Shown here: positions 32,735 to 40,782 of the stretch, piece after piece | How the letters are laid out: each line of letters starts with the position of its first letter | Position numbering within the stretch: position 1 is the first letter of the stretch | Source of the DNA: Bacteroidaceae bacterium | Lineage (GTDB): Bacteria > Bacteroidota > Bacteroidia > Bacteroidales > Bacteroidaceae | Assembly: GCA_024401115.1 (NCBI GenBank) | Contig: JAKSLP010000025.1 | Span: 1 to 41,001, forward strand | DNA length: 41,001 nucleotides | Reading direction: 5' to 3' | Position numbers and translations under genes: made by a program | Notes under the pieces: generated by a model | What the model was told of the DNA's origin: nothing | The model's database searches: none | What the model saw: only the letters and a program-made list of their open reading frames with translations

Positions 32735-34420
32735 ATGAAAAAAGTATTGTTATCTATTTTTGCAGTGCTGACAGCATTTGTTTCTGCCGATGCCTGCACC
32801 AATATGATTGTTGGTAAGAATGCCAGCGCCGACGGTTCGGTAATGGTATCTTACAACGCCGATTCTTACGGCTTGTTCGGTAACCTGTATCACTGGAAGG
32901 CAGGTATGCACGCTGCTGGCGAGATGCGCCAGGTATTCGATTGGGATTCAGGCCGTTACTTGGGCGAGATTCCAGAGGCTCCTGTAACCTACAATGTAGT
33001 AGGTAACATGAACGAGCACCAGTTGTGCATCACCGAGACCACTTTCGGCGGTCGTCGCGAGTGCCGCGATAAGAACGGTATTGTTGACTACGGTTCATTG
33101 ATTTACATCACCCTGCAGCGTGCTACCAACGCTCGCGAGGCTATCAAGACCATGACCGAGTTGGTTACCAAGTACGGTTATGCCAGCGGTGGTGAGAGCT
33201 TCTCTATCTGCGACAAGAACGAGGCATGGATCATGGAGCTGATCGGTAAGGGTACCAGCGAGGATGGCAAGCCTACCGGTGCTGTATGGTGCGCTATCCG
33301 TATTCCAGACGATTGCATCTCTGGTCACGCTAACCAGGCTCGTATCACCACTTTCCCACAGGCAAAGAAGGTAGACAAGGCTCTGGGTTGCTATGTTCCA
33401 AATAACGACGTTATGTACAGCGCCGACCTGATTCCATTTGCTCGCAAGATGGGTTGGTTCGAGGGCAATGACGCTGATTTCAGCTTCCGTGCTGCATATC
33501 ATCCATTGACTTTCAGCGGTATCCGCGCATGCGACGGCCGAGTATGGTCTATCTTCCGCAAGTTCACCAACAACATGGACGACTATCTGGGTTACATCAA
33601 CGGTGATGTAAACGCTGATCCTATGCCATTGTATGTAAAGCCTAACCACAAGGTTTCTTTGCGAGAGGTTAAGGACGCTATGCGTGATCATTACGAGGGT
33701 ACCGCACTGGATCCTACCAAGGATTTGGCAGCTGGTCCTTACGCTTCTCCATACCGTGCACCTGGCTTCAAGTTCACCGGTGCTGACGGTCGTGCCTCTT
33801 TCAACGAGCGCGTAGTAGGTTGCGTACAGTCAGGTTTCGCATTGGTAGGTCAGCTGCGCAGCTGGTTGCCAGATGCAGTAGGCGGTATCCTGTGGTTCAA
33901 CTGCGACGATGCTACCATGATCACTTACGTTCCTGTATACTGCTGTACTTACGAGGTGCCAGAGGCATTCTCTGATAAGATTGCAGGTCCAGTAGAGTTC
34001 AGCATGAAGAGTGCATTCTGGATGAACAATATGGTTGCCAACATGGTTTACCCACGCTGGTCGGTTATCTATCCTGACCTGCGCGAGGCTCAGAACGAGA
34101 TGGACGACTTCTTCGAGGCTGACCAGAAGAACACCGAGGCATTGGTAGCTAACAAGAACGGCGATGACCGCGCTAAGATCTTGAACGACCTGACCGCTTC
34201 TTATACCCAGAAGTTCATGGACCGTTGGACCAAGCTGTTCGAGCTGATCGTGGTTAAGCACAACGATATGGTGGTTAAGGGCATGAAGGACGGCAAGTTC
34301 CTGAAGAGCGAGACCGGTCTGGCTGGCCGTGCTGAGCGTCCTAACTATTACACTCCTGAGTATACCGAGGAGGTAAAGAAGGCTACCGGCGACCGTTACC
34401 TGACCCCTGCTAAGAAGTAA
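32735..34420 (+). CDS. C69 family dipeptidase
   Basis: A 561-residue Ntn-type hydrolase. A short signal peptide runs MKKVLLSIFAVLTAFVSADA; cleavage would expose Cys21 (CTNMIVGKNASADGS), the N-terminal nucleophile of peptidase family C69. Conserved runs that follow include NEHQLCITETTFGGR, YGYASGGESFSICDKNEAWI and VWCAIRIPDDCISGHANQAR. The enzyme should act on dipeptides outside the cytoplasm and joins Dcp and PepD as the third peptide-degrading enzyme in the window. Very narrow codon choice points to high expression. 56 bases separate it from the next gene. Confidence 0.92.
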   Translation: MKKVLLSIFAVLTAFVSADACTNMIVGKNASADGSVMVSYNADSYGLFGNLYHWKAGMHAAGEMRQVFDWDSGRYLGEIPEAPVTYNVVGNMNEHQLCITETTFGGRRECRDKNGIVDYGSLIYITLQRATNAREAIKTMTELVTKYGYASGGESFSICDKNEAWIMELIGKGTSEDGKPTGAVWCAIRIPDDCISGHANQARITTFPQAKKVDKALGCYVPNNDVMYSADLIPFARKMGWFEGNDADFSFRAAYHPLTFSGIRACDGRVWSIFRKFTNNMDDYLGYINGDVNADPMPLYVKPNHKVSLREVKDAMRDHYEGTALDPTKDLAAGPYASPYRAPGFKFTGADGRASFNERVVGCVQSGFALVGQLRSWLPDAVGGILWFNCDDATMITYVPVYCCTYEVPEAFSDKIAGPVEFSMKSAFWMNNMVANMVYPRWSVIYPDLREAQNEMDDFFEADQKNTEALVANKNGDDRAKILNDLTASYTQKFMDRWTKLFELIVVKHNDMVVKGMKDGKFLKSETGLAGRAERPNYYTPEYTEEVKKATGDRYLTPAKK

Positions 34421-34476
34421 GAGAATTCACTATAACCCTGGAAACTAAATCTAATAACAAATAAAAAACTTCACAA

Positions 34477-36222
34477 ATGAGCAACGAAGAATTGATTAAG
34501 AAGTGCACCGAGACCGCTGAGAAGTGGCTGTCTCCTGCATTCGACGCTGAGACCCAGGCCGAAGTTAAGGCTATGTTGGAGAACGAGGACAAGACCCCGC
34601 TGATCGACGCATTCTACCAGAACCTGGAGTTCGGTACCGGCGGTTTGCGCGGTATCATGGGTGCCGGAACCAACCGTATGAACAAGTACATCGTAGGTAT
34701 GGCTACCCAGGGTTTTGCCAACTACATCCTGAAGGCATTCCCAGGCCGTACTGACCTGTCAGTGGTAGTAGGTCACGACTGCCGTAACAACGGCCGTATG
34801 TTTGCTGAGACCGTAGCAGCTATTTTCTCTGCAAACGGCATCAAGGCATATTTGTTCGAGAGCCTGCGTCCAACTCCAGAGATTTCCTTCGCTATCCGTC
34901 AGCTGGGTGCACAGGCAGGTGTTAACGTCACCGCTTCGCACAACCCACGCGAGTACAACGGTTACAAGGCATACTGGGAGGATGGTGCACAGGTACTGGC
35001 TCCACACGACACCGGTATCATCGACGAGGTTAATAAGGTAACTATCGACGACGTTAAGTTTGAGGCAAACCCAGACTTGATTGAGATCATCGGTGGTGAG
35101 ATGGACTTCGACTACATGACTGCTGTTCATGAGGCACTGATCGACCAGGAGGTTATCAACCGTCAGAAGGACCTGAACATCGTTTACTCTGCAATGCACG
35201 GAACCGGTCGCGTTATCGTTCCATTGTGCTTGCGCTCATGGGGTTTCCAGAACATCCATGTTGTACCAGAGCAGATGGTTGTTGACGGTGACTTCCCAAC
35301 CGTAGTGTCTCCAAACCCAGAGAATGCCGAGGCTATGACCTTAGGTATGAAGTTGGGTACCAAGCTGAACGCTGACCTGGTAGTAGCTACCGACCCAGAT
35401 GCTGACCGTCTGGCTATCGTATGCCGCGACAACAAGGGCGAGTGGATGATCATCAACGGTAACCAGACCGCTATGATGTTCTGCTACTACATTATTAAGA
35501 ATAAGAAGGCTCTGGGTACTTTGGCTCCAACCGACTTCCTGGTTAAGACCATCGTTACCACCGAGGTTATCGCTGAGATCGCTAAGAAGAACAACGTAGA
35601 GATCCGCGACTGCTACACCGGTTTCAAGTGGATTGCACGCGAGATTGCTATCTCTGAGGGCAAGCAGAAGTACATCGGCGGTGGTGAGGAGTCATTCGGC
35701 TTCCTGCCATTCGATAAGGTACGCGATAAGGATGCTCCTGCATCTATCTGTCTGATCTGCGAGATCGCTGCTTGGGCTAAGGATCAGGGCAAGACTCTGT
35801 ACGACCTGTTGATGGAGATCTACCTGGAGTATGGTTTCTCTAAGGAGTACACCATCAATGTTACCAAGCCAGGTAAGAGCGGTGCTGACGAGATCAAGCA
35901 GATGATGGTTGACTTCCGCGCTAACCCTCCAAAGGAATTGGGTGGTGCTAAGGTTGTTACTATCAAGGATTACAAGACTCTGGAGCAGACCGATGTTACT
36001 ACCGGTACCGTTACCAAGTTGAACTTCCCAACTACCAGCAACGTACTGCAGTACTTCTGCGAGGATGGCACCAAGGTAAGTGTTCGTCCTTCTGGTACCG
36101 AGCCAAAGATTAAGTTCTATTGCGAGGTTAAGGATACCATGAAGTGCCCTGGCTGCTATGCAGGTTGCACCGAAAAGGCAATGCAGAAGATTGAGGCTAT
36201 TAAGAAGAGCCTGAATGTTTAA
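34477..36222 (+). CDS. Phosphoglucomutase/phosphomannomutase
   Basis: A 581-residue alpha-D-phosphohexomutase. The active-site Ser is about residue 154 in TASHNPREYNG. The magnesium loop is DPDADRLAIV, the sugar loop GGGEESFGF, and the phosphate loop RPSGTEPKIKFY. The size and KDCYTGFKWIA-like segment fit the bacterial PgcA/PGM2 type, which interconverts hexose 1- and 6-phosphates. The C-terminus has a Cys cluster, MKCPGCYAGC, that could bind a metal. Highly biased codons. The terminator at 36226 follows directly. Confidence 0.93.
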   Translation: MSNEELIKKCTETAEKWLSPAFDAETQAEVKAMLENEDKTPLIDAFYQNLEFGTGGLRGIMGAGTNRMNKYIVGMATQGFANYILKAFPGRTDLSVVVGHDCRNNGRMFAETVAAIFSANGIKAYLFESLRPTPEISFAIRQLGAQAGVNVTASHNPREYNGYKAYWEDGAQVLAPHDTGIIDEVNKVTIDDVKFEANPDLIEIIGGEMDFDYMTAVHEALIDQEVINRQKDLNIVYSAMHGTGRVIVPLCLRSWGFQNIHVVPEQMVVDGDFPTVVSPNPENAEAMTLGMKLGTKLNADLVVATDPDADRLAIVCRDNKGEWMIINGNQTAMMFCYYIIKNKKALGTLAPTDFLVKTIVTTEVIAEIAKKNNVEIRDCYTGFKWIAREIAISEGKQKYIGGGEESFGFLPFDKVRDKDAPASICLICEIAAWAKDQGKTLYDLLMEIYLEYGFSKEYTINVTKPGKSGADEIKQMMVDFRANPPKELGGAKVVTIKDYKTLEQTDVTTGTVTKLNFPTTSNVLQYFCEDGTKVSVRPSGTEPKIKFYCEVKDTMKCPGCYAGCTEKAMQKIEAIKKSLNV

Positions 36223-36225
36223 AAT

Positions 36226-36256
36226 AAAAAGCCCCGGCAAATCGCCGGGGTTTTTA
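36226..36256 (+). terminator. Terminator after the sugar-phosphate mutase gene
   Basis: CCCCGGC / GCCGGGG stem (36232-36238 with 36244-36250), flanked by AAAAAG and TTTTTATTTT. Confidence 0.92.
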
Positions 36257-36263
36257 TTTTAAA

Positions 36264-36496
36264 TGACAACAGACAACAGTCAACAGACAGGCTTCGCCGT
36301 ATGATGCCGCATGGCAGTCCGTTGACGCTCCGCGTCGATTTGAACCATCGCCTCGGCATAGTCCAAACAAGTTTGACTCTGCTCTCAGCTCAGGCCCAAA
36401 TTGTCTGTAGTCCGTTGTCCGTTGTCATTTTATTCCGCATGGCCGTCTGTTGTCCGTTGTCTGTTGTCCGTTGTCATTCTTCGCGGAGCGAAGAAT
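36264..36496. repeat. Facing ACAACAGAC-type repeats and one TGTCATTCT copy
   Basis: 36264-36289 has the ACAACAGACAACAG orientation; 36401-36477 has several inverted units (CTGTTGTCCGTTGTC). Between them CCGCATGGC...GTCCGTTG recurs. At 36472-36496 a shortened TGTCATTC repeat overlaps the end of nudC. No gene is credible in this 250-base gap. Confidence 0.8.
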
Positions 36497-37253
36497 TCAC
36501 CCAATCATCAATAAGCATCCTCGCTATGGATAGTTTCTGCGGTAATTCCGGCAGGTTGTCCTTCCGGAACCATTTGCCACCGCTCAGTTCCTCACGCTGC
36601 AGGTGAATCTCACCGCTCTCATATTCAGCGGTATAGCCCACCATGATACCTAAAGGGTAGGGCCAGGACTGGCTGCCGAAATACTTCAGGTTCTTAATCT
36701 TCAAGCCCACTTCCTCGCGCACTTCACGGCGCACGCAGTCCTCCAGGGTCTCGCCCGTCTCCACAAAACCCGCTACCAGGCCGTAGAACTTGCCCCGGAA
36801 ATTCTTGGCATGCACCAGCAGTACTTCATCCCCACGGGTAATGCGCACGATGGTAGCCACTGCCGGGCTTGGCCAAATCTCCTTACCGCACATCGTACAT
36901 TTCTTGCTGATGGGTGTATCCCATTTCATCGGGCCGCCACAGCAACCGCAGTATCGGTTGTTCTGATGCCAGAACAGCAGTTCCCGGCATTTGCCCGCCA
37001 GACGGTAATGCTCCGCACTCAGCACGTCATAGCTGGCGCGCAGTCCCATCATCCGCCATTCCTCACTCTCCGGCACCGGCTTATCCAGTCCTATGGCCGT
37101 ATAGTTCTTCTCCGGCTCCGGCGATATCTGCGTGGTCCATGGCTCCACCTTCACCGGCGGCTCCTCGCTGTAAGGCACGCATAGTCCGTTCTCCGTTTTC
37201 TGCAGCAGCAGTTCGTCCTGACAGAAAACATACCAGTATTTCTTTTCTTTCAT
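36474..37253 (-). CDS. nudC: NAD+ diphosphatase NudC (Nudix)
   Basis: A 259-residue Nudix hydrolase that cuts NADH/NAD into mononucleotides and, in E. coli, removes NAD caps from RNA. In order: variable N-terminal domain, a four-Cys zinc site (CGCCG with CTMCG), the Nudix box GFVETGETLEDCVRREVREE, and the NudC-specific SQSWPYPLGIMVGY. The C-terminus NSSLREE is encoded by a copy of the TGTCATTCT repeat, which also supplies the stop. TATTTTTG (37258-37265, minus strand) ends 4 bases before the ATG, so the transcript may be leaderless. Confidence 0.94.
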   Translation of the reverse strand: MKEKKYWYVFCQDELLLQKTENGLCVPYSEEPPVKVEPWTTQISPEPEKNYTAIGLDKPVPESEEWRMMGLRASYDVLSAEHYRLAGKCRELLFWHQNNRYCGCCGGPMKWDTPISKKCTMCGKEIWPSPAVATIVRITRGDEVLLVHAKNFRGKFYGLVAGFVETGETLEDCVRREVREEVGLKIKNLKYFGSQSWPYPLGIMVGYTAEYESGEIHLQREELSGGKWFRKDNLPELPQKLSIARMLIDDWVNSSLREE

Positions 37254-37320
37254 ACTGCAAAAATACTCTTTTTATTCGAAAAGAGATATTTTTTCCCTTT
37301 ATTTGTCATTTTATTCCTTC

Positions 37321-37466
37321 TGTCATTCTGAGCGGAATGTAATGAAGCGAAGAATCTTACTGAATAAGTAGTGGTAACTTTTTAAATTTGTTCTCTTACG
37401 AGGAAAGATCCTTCGCTATGCTCAGGATGACATTATTATTATCCTTGGGTTTCGCTCAGTATGACA
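37321..37466. repeat. Facing dispersed repeats upstream of guaA
   Basis: A TGTCATTCTGAGCGGAATGT copy with an internal insertion (37321-37359), an inverted copy ending GCTCAGGATGACA (37404-37432) and a partial inverted copy GCTCAGTATGACA (37453-37466). They fill the nudC-guaA gap before the guaA promoter. Confidence 0.8.
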
Positions 37467-37493
37467 TTGATTACAATAAAAATAATGAATTAT

Positions 37494-37524
37494 TTTGTAC
37501 TCCCCTCGGTTTGCACTATCTTTG
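37494..37524 (+). promoter_or_regulatory. Promoter of guaA
   Basis: TTTG (37494-37497), 19 bases, TATCTTTG (37517-37524): a textbook Bacteroidetes promoter, 26 bases before the ATG at 37551. Confidence 0.85.
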
Positions 37525-37550
37525 CACAAAACTATTTATTAATTAAGACA

Positions 37551-39212
37551 ATGCAACAGAAAATCATTATTCTCGATTTCGGTTCACAGACCACTCAGCT
37601 GATTGGCCGCCGTGTTCGCGAACTCGACACTTTCTGCGAGATTCTGCCTTACAACAAGTTTCCGCACGATGATCCGTCGGTTATCGGTGTGATTCTTTCC
37701 GGATCACCGCTGAGTGTATATGCCGATGACGCGTTCCATGTGGACTTGAGCAAGATCCGTGGCCGTCTGCCTATCCTGGGCATCTGCTACGGCGCACAGT
37801 ACATGAGCCACATCTACGGCGGTAAGGTAGAGAGTGCCGGCACCCGTGAGTACGGACGCCAGAACCTTCAGTTTGTTGATACCGAATGCCCACTGTTCAA
37901 GGGCTTCGACGCTAATTCACAGGTATGGATGAGCCACGGCGATTCCATCACCCGCATCCCAGAGGGCGCGCATGTAGTGGCATCTACCTCTACCGTAGAG
38001 AATGCTGCCTACTACCTGGATCCTGCCCAGAATCCTGACCTGAACGGAAACCCAGTCTTCGGAACCCAGTTCCATCCAGAGGTGTTCCATTCCCTGCAGG
38101 GCACCCTGCTGCTGAAGAACTTCGTAGTGGATGTTTGCGGCAGCCGTCAGGACTGGAGTGCCGATGCTTTCGTGGAGATGACCGTTAAGGAACTGCGCGA
38201 GCAGGTAGGCAACGATCGTGTTATCCTGGGTCTTTCGGGCGGTGTGGACAGCTCGGTAGCCGCAGTGCTGCTGAACAAGGCCATCGGCAAGCAGCTGACC
38301 TGTATCTTCGTTGACCACGGTATGCTGCGCAAGAACGAGTTTACCGATGTAATGAAGGACTACGAGTGTCTGGGCCTGAATGTAGTGGGTGTGGACGCCA
38401 GCGAGAAGTTCCTGGGCGACTTGGCCGGTGTTAAGGAGCCAGAGAAGAAGCGTAAGATTATCGGCCGCGACTTTGTGGAGGTATTCGATGCCGAGGCTAA
38501 GCGCATCATTGCCGAGAGCAAGGACGGCAGCGAGGGCGAGGTAAAATGGCTGGCACAGGGTACCATCTATCCTGACCGCATCGAGAGTCTGAACATCACC
38601 GGTAAGGTCATCAAGAGCCACCACAATGTGGGCGGTCTGCCTGAGGAGATGCACCTGAGCCTGTGCGAGCCACTGAAATGGCTGTTCAAGGACGAGGTTC
38701 GCCGCGTAGGTCGTTCCATGGGTATGCCAGAGCACCTCATCACCCGTCATCCTTTCCCAGGACCGGGCTTGGCAGTGCGTATCTTAGGTGATATCACCCG
38801 CGAGAAGGTTCGCATCCTGCAGGATGCCGACGATATCTATATCCGCGGCTTGCGTGAGTATAAGGTAAAGCTGAAAGGCGAGGAGGCTCGCAGCGTACTG
38901 GCAGCCGGCGTACCAGCCGACATGAAGGACGGCGAGATTGAGGTAAGCCTGTACGACCAGATCTGGCAGGCAGGTGCCATCCTGCTGAGCGAGGTTCGCA
39001 GCGTAGGCGTTATGGGTGACGAGCGCACCTATGAGAACCCTGTGGCTCTGCGTGCCGTAACCAGCACCGATGCCATGACCGCCGACTGGGCACACCTGCC
39101 ATACGACTTTATGGCTAAGGTCAGCAACGATATTATTAATAAGGTGAAGGGTGTCAACCGCGTATGCTATGACATCTCCTCAAAACCACCTTCAACAATC
39201 GAGTGGGAGTAA
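37551..39212 (+). CDS. guaA: GMP synthase (glutamine-hydrolysing) GuaA
   Basis: A 553-residue enzyme that turns XMP into GMP. The start at 37551 ([13 protein letters not shown]) replaces an upstream ATG at 37461 that lies before the promoter. Class I amidotransferase: [10 protein letters not shown] (Cys) and [10 protein letters not shown] (His, Glu). ATP-pyrophosphatase loop: [11 protein letters not shown]. The dimerisation domain ends in the family tail KPPSTIEWE. It is somewhat longer than E. coli GuaA because of an insertion around residues 434-466 ([12 protein letters not shown] through DGEIEV). Its last 12 bases (GAGTGGGAGTAA) are the outer end of the 172-bp inverted repeat that encloses the recombinase, so guaA is the docking gene of that element. 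Confidence 0.96.
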   Translation: MQQKIIILDFGSQTTQLIGRRVRELDTFCEILPYNKFPHDDPSVIGVILSGSPLSVYADDAFHVDLSKIRGRLPILGICYGAQYMSHIYGGKVESAGTREYGRQNLQFVDTECPLFKGFDANSQVWMSHGDSITRIPEGAHVVASTSTVENAAYYLDPAQNPDLNGNPVFGTQFHPEVFHSLQGTLLLKNFVVDVCGSRQDWSADAFVEMTVKELREQVGNDRVILGLSGGVDSSVAAVLLNKAIGKQLTCIFVDHGMLRKNEFTDVMKDYECLGLNVVGVDASEKFLGDLAGVKEPEKKRKIIGRDFVEVFDAEAKRIIAESKDGSEGEVKWLAQGTIYPDRIESLNITGKVIKSHHNVGGLPEEMHLSLCEPLKWLFKDEVRRVGRSMGMPEHLITRHPFPGPGLAVRILGDITREKVRILQDADDIYIRGLREYKVKLKGEEARSVLAAGVPADMKDGEIEVSLYDQIWQAGAILLSEVRSVGVMGDERTYENPVALRAVTSTDAMTADWAHLPYDFMAKVSNDIINKVKGVNRVCYDISSKPPSTIEWE

Positions 39213-39221
39213 AAAAATGGT

Positions 39222-39274
39222 GTTTTGCAGCCAATTCTGATCTTTCAGGGATCAATTTAGAATAATTGCAAAAC
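39222..39274. other. Imperfect dyad GTTTTGCA / TGCAAAAC (recombination-site-like)
   Basis: GTTTTGCA (39222-39229) and TGCAAAAC (39267-39274) enclose further partial symmetry (AATTCTGATC against GATCAATTTAGAATAATT) around a short TTTCAGG centre. The shape fits a tyrosine-recombinase core site or a guaA terminator. The mirror copy is at 40881-40933. Confidence 0.5.
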
Positions 39275-39303
39275 AACTCATATCAATAAGATTTCCAATA
39301 CTT

Positions 39304-39345
39304 TAGACCACATTCCAGATATTTAGGTGTCTGGGGTGTGGTCTA
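39304..39345. other. 42-bp dyad TAGACCACA...TGTGGTCTA
   Basis: TAGACCACA (39304-39312), CCAGA (39315-39319), TCTGG (39330-39334) and TGTGGTCTA (39337-39345) form a symmetric site with a 10-base centre that contains AGGTGTC. It is a likely protein-binding or crossover site. The mirror copy is at 40810-40851. Confidence 0.55.
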
Positions 39346-39374
39346 ATTTTGTTTAGGTGTCAGTGGGGAAAAAA

Positions 39375-39414
39375 TGACACCTGTGACACCTAAAAGTGAC
39401 ACCTTGTGACACCT
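39375..39414 (+). repeat. Four TGACACCT iterons upstream of the recombinase
   Basis: TGACACCT at 39375, 39384, 39397 and 39407, with inverted AGGTGTC at 39325 and 39355 inside the arm. The array lies just before the recombinase start and suits arm-type integrase binding or self-repression. Confidence 0.75.
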
Positions 39415-39459
39415 CTTTGAGAAAAAGCAAGTAAAAATTACTACTGGAAATAATTGAGT

Positions 39460-40782
39460 ATGAGTTTAACCATTAATTTTAACCTGAAATCCCCATCAAA
39501 AGAACATTCTTTGATTATGGCAGTCATAAGAATGGATGGCAGGATGTTAAGAGTGAGTACCCAGCAGAATGTACTCACAGAGAGCTTTGACAAAGTAAAG
39601 CAGAGGTGTTTTACAAGTAAGGAAAAGTTCCCTCATAGGGAGAACAAGCAATGTGAAAAAGTGAATAAGTTGCTTGATGAAATTGTATCCACTGCAAGCA
39701 GGATTTACAATTCAACAATCCCAGATAGTGACCTGTTTGGGTCAATACAAACAGCCATTGCAGAACTTACAGGAGTTAAGAAAAAAGAGAAGCTGATATT
39801 GCAGATGACCCCTATTGAGTTCTTTACCCACTACATTGAACAGAAGAGAGTAGATAACCACACAGGAAGATATATAGCAGAAAGGACAAAGATTCATCAG
39901 AGGACTGTTATCAAAAGGTTGGTCTGTTTTCTTACAGATAAGAAACTACCAGATACATTTGCAACCTTTACATCCAAGTATTTTGACCAGCAATTTACAG
40001 ATTGGTGTTATTCCACCAAGAACTATAAGCAGAATACAGTGTATGCCACTTATGGTGTTCTGAAACCCTTACTTAATGCTGCCAGAGCAGAAGGATTTGA
40101 GTTTGGTGATGCATATAAGTCATTAAAGGGTAAATGCAATGATACTGATGCCATATATCTTACAGAGGAAGAGATAAGGAAAATCTATCAACTGGATATA
40201 CCTTCTTTAATTGATGCTGGGGAGATTGATGCCAAATCTACAATAGAACATAGCAGAGACCTATTCATTATATCTTGTTGGACTGGATTAAGAAGAAGTG
40301 ACATAAACAGGCTTGAAAAGGCTACCTTTAATATTAGTACTAAAACCATATCAGTCACAGCAGAGAAGACAAAACAGCAAGTGGTAATACCTATGCACCC
40401 AATGGTTCTTGCTATATACAAAAAGTATAATGGCAGATTTCCAAAATTAGGTGACAGAGGCAACACCATTGCCCATTTGAGAGAGTGTGCAAGAATTGCT
40501 GGAATTGATAGTGACATCAGAATTGTAGAGAATAGAGGTGGAAAGGCTTCTACTCTTGTATATAAAAAATATCAGTTGGTTGGAATGCACACAGGAAGAA
40601 GGTCATTTGCAACCAATATGTATAAGAGAAGATTTCCTACAATATCCATTATGAGACTTACAGGGCATACTACAGAAGCCAATTTTCTGAAATATATTAA
40701 GGTTACACCAGAAGAGAATGCACTAATGATGGCAGAAGAGTTTTATAAGATTAGGAAACCCTTTGAGAATGATTGTGTGTAA
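39460..40782 (+). CDS. Tyrosine recombinase (phage integrase family)
   Basis: A 440-residue site-specific recombinase from the ATG at 39460; a TTG six bases earlier is the alternative. N-terminal arm-binding-like region (residues 1 to about 110), SAM-like core-binding domain (about 115-215), catalytic domain (about 230-430). Catalytic residues can be placed: R278 (TGLRRSD), K304 (EKTKQ), H377 and R380 (MHTGRRSF), H403 (TGHT) and Y412 (FLKYIKV). All are intact, so it should be active. The layout resembles Bacteroidetes transposon integrases. It is the only gene between the two 172-bp repeats and points away from guaA, so guaA readthrough could help express it. Codon usage is foreign to its neighbours. 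Confidence 0.93.
   Translation: MSLTINFNLKSPSKEHSLIMAVIRMDGRMLRVSTQQNVLTESFDKVKQRCFTSKEKFPHRENKQCEKVNKLLDEIVSTASRIYNSTIPDSDLFGSIQTAIAELTGVKKKEKLILQMTPIEFFTHYIEQKRVDNHTGRYIAERTKIHQRTVIKRLVCFLTDKKLPDTFATFTSKYFDQQFTDWCYSTKNYKQNTVYATYGVLKPLLNAARAEGFEFGDAYKSLKGKCNDTDAIYLTEEEIRKIYQLDIPSLIDAGEIDAKSTIEHSRDLFIISCWTGLRRSDINRLEKATFNISTKTISVTAEKTKQQVVIPMHPMVLAIYKKYNGRFPKLGDRGNTIAHLRECARIAGIDSDIRIVENRGGKASTLVYKKYQLVGMHTGRRSFATNMYKRRFPTISIMRLTGHTTEANFLKYIKVTPEENALMMAEEFYKIRKPFENDCV

Larger units (their letters stand above)
39201..39372 (+). repeat. Left arm of the 172-bp inverted repeat
   Basis: It contains the guaA stop, a dyad at 39222-39274 and a second dyad at 39304-39345, and ends in CAGTGGGGAAAA. 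It is identical to the reverse complement of 40783-40954. Confidence 0.95.

Noticed and set aside
36301..36606. A 101-codon plus-strand frame after the mutase gene
   Set aside because: It is made mostly of ACAACAGAC-type repeats and the antisense of nudC, with no independent coding evidence.
37461..37550. N-terminal extension of guaA
   Set aside because: It lies upstream of and across the promoter at 37494-37524, and the conserved GuaA start [13 protein letters not shown] begins at 37551.
39375..39414. TGACACCT copies as a small CRISPR array
   Set aside because: The unit is 8 bases with 1-5 base gaps, too short for repeats and spacers, and no cas gene is present.
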